A stretch of DNA of 25,123 nt from Baffinella frigidus (lineage: Eukaryota; Cryptophyceae; Cryptomonadales; Baffinellaceae): positions 1,307,379-1,332,501 of the forward strand of contig MU646309.1 in assembly GCA_026770585.1 (NCBI GenBank), in the 5' to 3' direction. Made by a program: the position numbers and the translations under genes. A model generated the notes under the pieces. That model was given only the letters and a program-made list of their open reading frames with translations, was not told where the DNA came from and searched no databases. Below, in pieces: positions 24,201-25,123 of this stretch; the stretch's first letter is position 1; each line of letters begins with the position of its first letter.

Positions 24201-25007
24201 GACACGCTCGTGATGATAACCTGTGCAAAGTTTTGCAACACAACAGGAAAATCTCGAATTAGCCAGCAGTGTTTGGGTAGGGTTGAGGTACGGGGCTCAA
24301 CACCTGTGCAAGAGTCTCGCCCTCGCGCTTGAGCTCGGAGACGTCTGCCAGGAGGTTCTTCACCGCGACTTTGAGGCGCTCTGTCGCGAATTCCGTGCTG
24401 AACAGAACCTGCTTGAGGGTTTCGGGCTTAGGATTTAGGGATCAGGGTTTGGGGTTCAGGAATTAGGGTGTAGGGTGTAGGGTGTAGGGTTTAGGTTTGA
24501 GGGTTTAGGGTTTAGGGTTTAGGGTTGAGGGTTGAGGGCTGAGGGCTGAGGGGTTTGTGTTAATGGTTTGGATGGTTCAGGGTTTAGTGTTTATGGTGTG
24601 GGGTTCATGGTTTAGGGTTTCGGGCGAAGGAGATATGGTTCAGGGGTTTTAGTTTTAGGGTTCCCCTAAAATCAAGGGTACGGGCGAGGACCTCGCGAAT
24701 TCGCAAGGTAAGAGTTTTGGGTTTCAGATGGGTTTAGCGATTCGGGTATAAGGTATAGTCTTGAGTACTGGACTGGAGGCATCAGAGTTGAAGGGTTGAA
24801 GGGTTCGGGTTGAGGGGTTCTCACCTCGCGGATGAGGTCAGGTGTTTTGAGTTTCAGATGGGTTGAGCGATTCGGGCATAAGGTATAGTCTTGAGTACTG
24901 GAGGCATCAGAGTTGAAGGGTTGAGGGGTTCTCACCTCGCGGATGAGGTCGACGCCCTTCTCGTACTTGCCGTCTTTCGCCTCGAACTTCCCCGAGAACA
25001 TCACAGC
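13607..25007 (-). CDS. M16-family zinc metalloprotease, C-terminal part (5'-partial, 15 exons)
   Basis: M16 (pitrilysin/insulinase) proteases are clam-shaped enzymes: an N-terminal half holds HxxEH zinc ligands and a C-terminal half closes over the peptide. The window holds only the C-terminal half; fifteen exons join in phase into 399 codons plus TGA. Landmarks are KYEKGVDLIREVLFSTEFAT (P1-P2), LLADVSELKREGETLAQ (P2), RACNLIRQHRFL (P3), LLRPENIYVQIVADLYALKN (P4-P5), IEGPMWRLIRGQGLAYGFS (P8, with the R...Y pair that in M16 enzymes contacts substrate), EEGLVYFSLMRASNLPKAF (P9), IALENAVASVVSSVVSREQT (P11) and VTSEDVLRVLRQYL (P13). The order and wording resemble the SDD3/C05D11.1-like group, whose substrates are poorly known. 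Zinc-site integrity cannot be judged here. All introns are modelled GT-AG. Confidence 0.88.
13801..13876. mobile_element. Fragment related to element B1 (inverted)
   Basis: AACGGTCCGCTTAGTTGCGT and GGTACTAATTGTTGGA are the reverse complement of the B1 right half. Lies in the P14-P15 intron. Confidence 0.75.
13922..13981 (-). CDS. M16 protease exon P14
   Basis: Reads VFDPAFATLAITTNVNKLPE, the family's YLxPLFDPxxSxLxVTTxPxK strand. Acceptor GCGTGGCAG|GTGTTC and donor CCCGAG|GTTCCC, phase 0 on both sides. The 5' half with acceptor is copied upstream at 14103-14145. Confidence 0.9.
14103..14145 (-). repeat. Acceptor-side partial copy of exon P14
   Basis: On the minus strand repeats the acceptor CAG|GTGTTCGA and the next ~35 bases of P14 (VFDSAFATLAIT); upstream of the real exon in transcription. 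Confidence 0.9.
14294..14342. repeat. (GAA)n microsatellite
   Basis: About 16 GAA/AAG units, 20 bp from the P13 donor; pure TTC on the sense strand. Confidence 0.95.
14362..14443 (-). CDS. M16 protease exon P13
   Basis: Reads YNQRVLGNVQAVTSEDVLRV then LRQYLIQ, the M16 helix (xxVTxEDVxRVxxxYL). The acceptor GTTTGCAG|ATACAA has a CT-rich tract behind it; donor ATTCAG|GTCGGA. A (GAA)n microsatellite starts within 20 bp of the donor. Confidence 0.92.
14459..14590. repeat. GA-rich tract upstream of exon P13
   Basis: GAGAGAGAGTG/GAGCGAGAGC repeats; CT-rich on the sense strand and so part of, or extending, the P13 polypyrimidine tract. Confidence 0.85.
14860..14882 (-). repeat. Short donor-side copy of exon P12
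   Basis: Minus strand ACGCCCCGCCTGG|GTAAGG repeats the P12 end GACGCCCCCCCTGG|GTAACT. Short, so moderate confidence. Confidence 0.6.
14951..15006 (-). CDS. M16 protease exon P12
   Basis: Reads VASCGMQAMMSALRDAPP and splits a glycine completed by P13 (PPGYNQRVLG). Acceptor GGGAGCAG|GTGGCA and donor CCTGG|GTAACT. The run of seven C sets the frame and could be a sequencing risk. Confidence 0.85.
15271..15330 (-). CDS. M16 protease exon P11
   Basis: Reads IALENAVASVVSSVVSREQT, matching the family's LExARSSVVYSxVxREGT helix. Acceptor GATCGCAG|ATTGCG and donor AAACG|GTACCT, phase 0. An acceptor-side copy is at 15495-15530. Confidence 0.9.
15325..15680. repeat. Tandem repeat GATCAAGAAAACGCGTCATG
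   Basis: At least six spaced, variable copies of (T/C)GATCAAG(A/G)AAACGCGTCATGATT, beginning at the P11 acceptor and including an acceptor-side P11 copy. Confidence 0.88.
15495..15530 (-). repeat. Acceptor-side partial copy of exon P11
   Basis: Minus strand TTGATCGCAG|AT(C)GCGCTGGAGAACGCGGT repeats the P11 acceptor and first ~20 bases, upstream of P11. Confidence 0.88.
15725..16112. mobile_element. Long-TIR element B2 (~390 bp)
   Basis: Arms of nearly 90 bp (about 15725-15825 and 16013-16112), with ACACAGTGGGCTTCAAAGGG, TTTCGAGCAGAAATCTGGA and GTTTGTACCGAGC found inverted. No transposase frame. It splits the P10-P11 intron. Confidence 0.9.
16279..16324 (-). CDS. M16 protease exon P10
   Basis: A 46-nt exon reading RLVGSFADGTTLIDP. 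The first base completes the arginine split from P9, fitting the family's loop between the YFSL and SSVVY helices. Acceptor GGGCAG|GCGACT and donor GATCCG|GTAACC. A cryptic acceptor-side copy lies at about 16503-16545. Confidence 0.8.
16325..16665. repeat. GATTGCACGTCC minisatellite
   Basis: About fifteen imperfect units of ~16-24 bp with TTGCACGTCC(A/G). It starts at the P10 acceptor and contains a partial P10 border copy at about 16503-16545. Confidence 0.88.
16503..16545 (-). repeat. Acceptor-side partial copy of exon P10
   Basis: CGACCCGACTAGTCGCCTG(T)C matches the P10 start ACGACCCAACCAGTCGCCTGCC; the acceptor is weakened (GACAG). Confidence 0.7.
16735..17626 (-). repeat. Array of five donor-side copies of exon P9 in ATATAC minisatellite
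   Basis: Copies at about 16739-16797, 17015-17060, 17123-17165, 17286-17350 and 17471-17537. Each carries (minus strand) part of TTCTCGCTGATGCGCGCC, CCCAAGGC and, in the best ones, GCCGAGGCCAG|GTGCC. They are separated by GTATATACAGATGTATATAC-type repeat. None has the P9 acceptor or the first ~10 codons. The real exon at 17627-17710 is the most upstream unit. Confidence 0.92.
16824..16975. mobile_element. Palindromic element C2 (~152 bp)
   Basis: Arms AACGGGCTGAA(C/A)ACCGGGTAGT and inverted counterpart; inner TATTGCCTACGGTAGGC. Very similar layout to C1 (GGGTAGTTA, GCCGTAGG), so same family. Inserted inside the P9 array. Confidence 0.88.
17627..17710 (-). CDS. M16 protease exon P9
   Basis: Reads LYGAAEEGLVYFSLMRASNL then PKAFAEA, following P8 as in the family (GFxxxxxPxEGLLYFSLxRATxxxKAxEAA). 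Acceptor GGGGGCAG|GTTGTA and donor GGCTAG|GTGCCC. It has five donor-side copies downstream and acceptor-side copies upstream. Confidence 0.9.
17808..18037 (-). repeat. Acceptor-side copies of exon P9
   Basis: The P9 start and acceptor (plus strand CCCGTACAACCTGCCCCCAC) recur at 18001-18037, and more diverged at 17813-17840, 17891-17922 and 17923-17951, all upstream of P9 in transcription. Confidence 0.8.
18231..19013 (-). repeat. ~370-390 bp tandem duplication spanning the end of exon P8
   Basis: 18231-18616 and about 18640-19013 align through CGACTCGCAGCG, CACCGCCT(C/T)AGGGT, GGGCTAGTC, GCTTACGAGAAGCC and the G-rich telomere-like block. The second unit runs into complete P8; the first ends as a donor-side P8 copy. 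Confidence 0.88.
18551..18616 (-). repeat. Donor-side partial copy of exon P8
   Basis: Minus strand reads MEGPMCRLIRGQGLAYGFS then the donor CTTCTC|GTAACC, near-identical to the end of P8 but with no upstream exon part. Smaller donor fragments (CTTACGAGAAGCC) are at 18433 and 18844. Confidence 0.9.
18960..19070 (-). CDS. M16 protease exon P8: R/Y substrate-contact segment
   Basis: Reads FGHPDSAPMLVAVELLCSIE then GPMWRLIRGQGLAYGFS. GPMWRLIRGQGLAYG is the M16 C-half signature (GPLWxxIRGxGLAYG) with the Arg...Tyr pair six residues apart. Acceptor GCGCGCAG|GTTCGG and donor CTTCTC|GTAACC. Only this copy is complete; 18551-18616 and 19221-19282 are partial. Confidence 0.92.
19087..19192. repeat. 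Dispersed repeat D copy 2 with hairpin
   Basis: Matches 9354-9451; ends in a hairpin GGGCTCACCAAATT/AATTTGGTGAGCCC. Separates P8 from its upstream copy. Confidence 0.82.
19221..19282 (-). repeat. Acceptor-side partial copy of exon P8
   Basis: Minus strand GTGTGCAG|ATTCGGGCACC… reads FGHPDSAPMLVAIELLC and stops; the acceptor AG is kept, the 3' half is missing. Confidence 0.9.
19639..19777. mobile_element. TIR element enclosing an inverted piece of exon P7
   Basis: Arms GGTCCCACGCGTGCGCGAGG (19639) and its inverted match ending 19777. Positions 19705-19743 read SIESSFCLAASAG on the plus strand, the internal part of P7 in opposite orientation. Confidence 0.83.
20015..20076 (-). CDS. M16 protease exon P7
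   Basis: Reads VLSLASIESSFCLAASAGIY and splits a glycine codon completed by P8 (GFGHPDS). Acceptor TGTGGCAG|GTGCTG and donor TACGG|GTTCTC. An inverted internal copy occurs at 19705-19743 on the other strand. Confidence 0.85.
20530..20582 (-). CDS. M16 protease exon P6
   Basis: Reads ACVFLGNAITHPSKDAT before a good donor GCGACC|GTGAGT. The acceptor GAAAG|CTGCAT is weak, with no clear pyrimidine tract, and was chosen on phase. The VFLGxxxxHPS wording fits the strand preceding the VxGLxSIESSF segment in the family. Confidence 0.65.
20583..21300. other. M16 intron P5-P6: repeats only
   Basis: Holds a diverged direct repeat of GCGCCGAAACCTCG (20746 and 20918 region), then the CT-rich microsatellite at 21070-21270. 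No coding match to the family seen. Confidence 0.6.
21070..21270. repeat. (CCCTCT)n/(CCCTGT)n microsatellite
   Basis: 200 bp of CTCTCC and CCCTGT hexamers. Purine-rich on the M16 sense strand, just downstream of P5; unusual choice of strand for a donor-proximal tract. Confidence 0.95.
21301..21409 (-). CDS. M16 protease exon P5
   Basis: Reads IVADLYALKNAKKPFMGTAF followed by LPAQPAGTERKVRPRG, continuing P4 as ENIYVQIVADLYALKN. Acceptor GACGTCAG|ATCGTG. Two donors are possible: GGGA|GTTCCC (used here; gives the phase P6 needs) or, 16 bases earlier, CGCAAG|GTGCGG, which would require another exon. Confidence 0.75.
21576..21735 (+). repeat. Telomere-like tract (CCCTACA), C-rich on plus
   Basis: CCCTACACCCTACA units. 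The largest tract whose orientation goes against the sense-strand C-rich rule in the M16 gene. Confidence 0.93.
22105..22265. mobile_element. MITE A3 (~160 bp)
   Basis: Ends CCACACAGCGGACTTCGAAG and GCCTGCTGCGTGG. Core order matches A2; right end slightly mutated. Ends about 20 bp from P4. Confidence 0.9.
22288..22350 (-). CDS. M16 protease exon P4
   Basis: Reads VQKDLKEMRDVLLRPENIYV then Q, matching LxxLRxxLLxPENxxVxV. Acceptor GAAAACAG|GTGCAG and donor GTTCAG|GTCCGA, phase 0. MITE A3 lies immediately downstream in the intron. Confidence 0.9.
22621..22711 (-). repeat. Donor-side partial copy of exon P3
   Basis: Minus strand reads DHRACNLNRQHRFLSDVSAE and runs into the donor GCGTCG|GTATG, matching the last ~85 bases of P3; the first 80 bases are missing. 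Confidence 0.92.
22790..22870 (-). repeat. G-rich telomere-like tract
   Basis: GGGTTTGGGGTTTGGG-type units right after the real P3 donor; C-rich on the sense strand. Confidence 0.85.
22885..23049 (-). CDS. M16 protease exon P3
   Basis: The longest exon found; contains LREKVFQAGKPSG and RACNLIRQHRFLSDVSARLE, the family's S(N)xxxNVLRQxRFL helix. Acceptor CAACAG|TGCATG gives phase 0 from P2; donor GCGTCG|GTACGC. Both halves are separately duplicated: 5' part upstream, 3' part downstream. Confidence 0.85.
23056..23140 (-). repeat. G-rich telomere-like tract
   Basis: TTTAGGG/TTGAGGG units immediately before the P3 acceptor. Similar tracts at 23280-23330 and 23400-23440. Confidence 0.9.
23333..23385 (-). 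repeat. Acceptor-side partial copy of exon P3
   Basis: Minus strand AACAG|TGCATGCTGCGCGAG… matches the first ~47 bases of P3 (CMLREKVFQAGKPSG) almost exactly. The flank GCGCCACGAACAAGCTCG also recurs (23148 and 23440), giving a ~290 bp period. Confidence 0.92.
23663..23825. mobile_element. MITE A4 (~163 bp)
   Basis: Same orientation as A1; TIRs CCACACAGCGGGCTGCGAAG / CTTCGAAGTCCGCTGTGTGG, core GGTTGCCTACCGTAGGGTC. Confidence 0.9.
24008..24127 (-). repeat. Donor-side partial copy of exon P2
   Basis: 24008-24127 aligns with 24237-24360: shared intron flank (CTCGAATTAGCCAGCAGT), donor, and the last ~55 bases of P2 (LLADVSELKREGETLAQ on minus). Confidence 0.92.
24304..24408 (-). CDS. M16 protease exon P2
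   Basis: Reads VLFSTEFATERLKVAVKNLL then ADVSELKREGETLAQ, matching the F(D/T)xERLxxxxxxLLxDxxxxKRxG helices of SDD3-like proteases. Acceptor CAAGCAG|GTTCTG and donor GCACAG|GTGTTG. The 3' half with donor is copied at 24061-24127. Confidence 0.9.
24421..24660 (-). repeat. G-rich telomere-like tract, ~240 bp
   Basis: GGGTTTA, GGGTGTA and GGGTTGA units between P1 and P2, abutting the P2 acceptor; C-rich on the sense strand. Confidence 0.93.
24714..24950 (-). repeat. Tandem duplication across the P1 donor
   Basis: 24714-24840 and about 24843-24950 share TTTCAGATGGGTT, TAAGGTATAGTCTTGAGTAC and end at CTCACCTCGCGGATGAGGTC, the P1 3' end with donor. Only the second unit continues into the full exon. 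Confidence 0.92.
24936..25007 (-). CDS. M16 protease exon P1
   Basis: Reads AVMFSGKFEAKDGKYEKGVD followed by LIRE, the strand-helix (KYExGIxLLRDxL) typical of the C-terminal M16 half. The acceptor is CCGCAACAG|GCTGTG and the donor CGCGAG|GTGAGA. The donor end is duplicated downstream at 24821-24840. Confidence 0.85.
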
Positions 25008-25046
25008 CTGTTGCGGTGGTTTTGTTAGGTCACAGTGATTTTCATT

Positions 25047-25049
25047 GAG

Positions 25050-25123
<74 letters not shown>
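25047..25123. repeat. (GA)n microsatellite at window end
   Basis: Nearly pure GA with a few AAAG steps; CT-rich on the M16 sense strand, ~40 bp upstream of the P1 acceptor. Continues past the window. Confidence 0.95.

Overview
This is nuclear DNA from an intron-rich unicellular eukaryote. No bacterial-type operon, tRNA, rRNA or CRISPR array is visible. Telomere-like heptamers of the CCCTAAA/TTTAGGG type, short exons (about 37-165 nt) in long GT-AG introns, and a strong AG|G preference at 3' splice sites suggest an alga or alveolate-like protist (chromerid or dinoflagellate relatives are possible). I cannot name the species from sequence alone.

Two protein-coding genes account for the coding content, and they are convergent. 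(1) Plus strand, about 82-12880: the 3' part of a SPINDLY-like (GT41) nucleocytoplasmic protein O-glycosyltransferase, built of TPRs then the catalytic domain. I reconstruct 22 exons (S1-S22). Their phases agree at all 21 junctions and give an open frame of 1,488 nt (495 codons plus stop). The 5' end lies before the window. (2) Minus strand, 25007 down to 13607: the C-terminal part of an M16 (pitrilysin/insulinase-type) zinc metalloprotease resembling the yeast SDD3/C05D11.1 group. I reconstruct 15 exons (P1-P15), again phase-consistent, giving 1,200 nt (399 codons plus stop). The N-terminal half, where the zinc site should be, lies beyond the right edge. About 726 bp separate the two stop codons.

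The introns are the unusual part. Nearly every exon has one or more incomplete copies of itself in the adjoining introns, and these follow a rule: copies upstream of an exon keep its 5' part plus the acceptor, and copies downstream keep its 3' part plus the donor. This is what tandem duplication across an exon-intron junction would leave, so the introns appear to grow by repeated junction-spanning duplication. One protease exon has five extra donor-side copies in an ATATAC-rich minisatellite.

The same introns carry degenerate telomere-like tracts (mostly C-rich on the sense strand of whichever gene they lie in), at least four copies of a ~160 bp terminal-inverted-repeat MITE, a ~390 bp long-TIR element, a set of 100-150 bp near-perfect palindromes with CCGTAGG/CCTAGG-rich cores, several minisatellites, and microsatellites. 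One (AT)n tract contains a 193 bp assembly gap. No promoter, transcription start or polyadenylation signal could be supported. The two genes have no evident functional link; only their shared intron architecture unites them.
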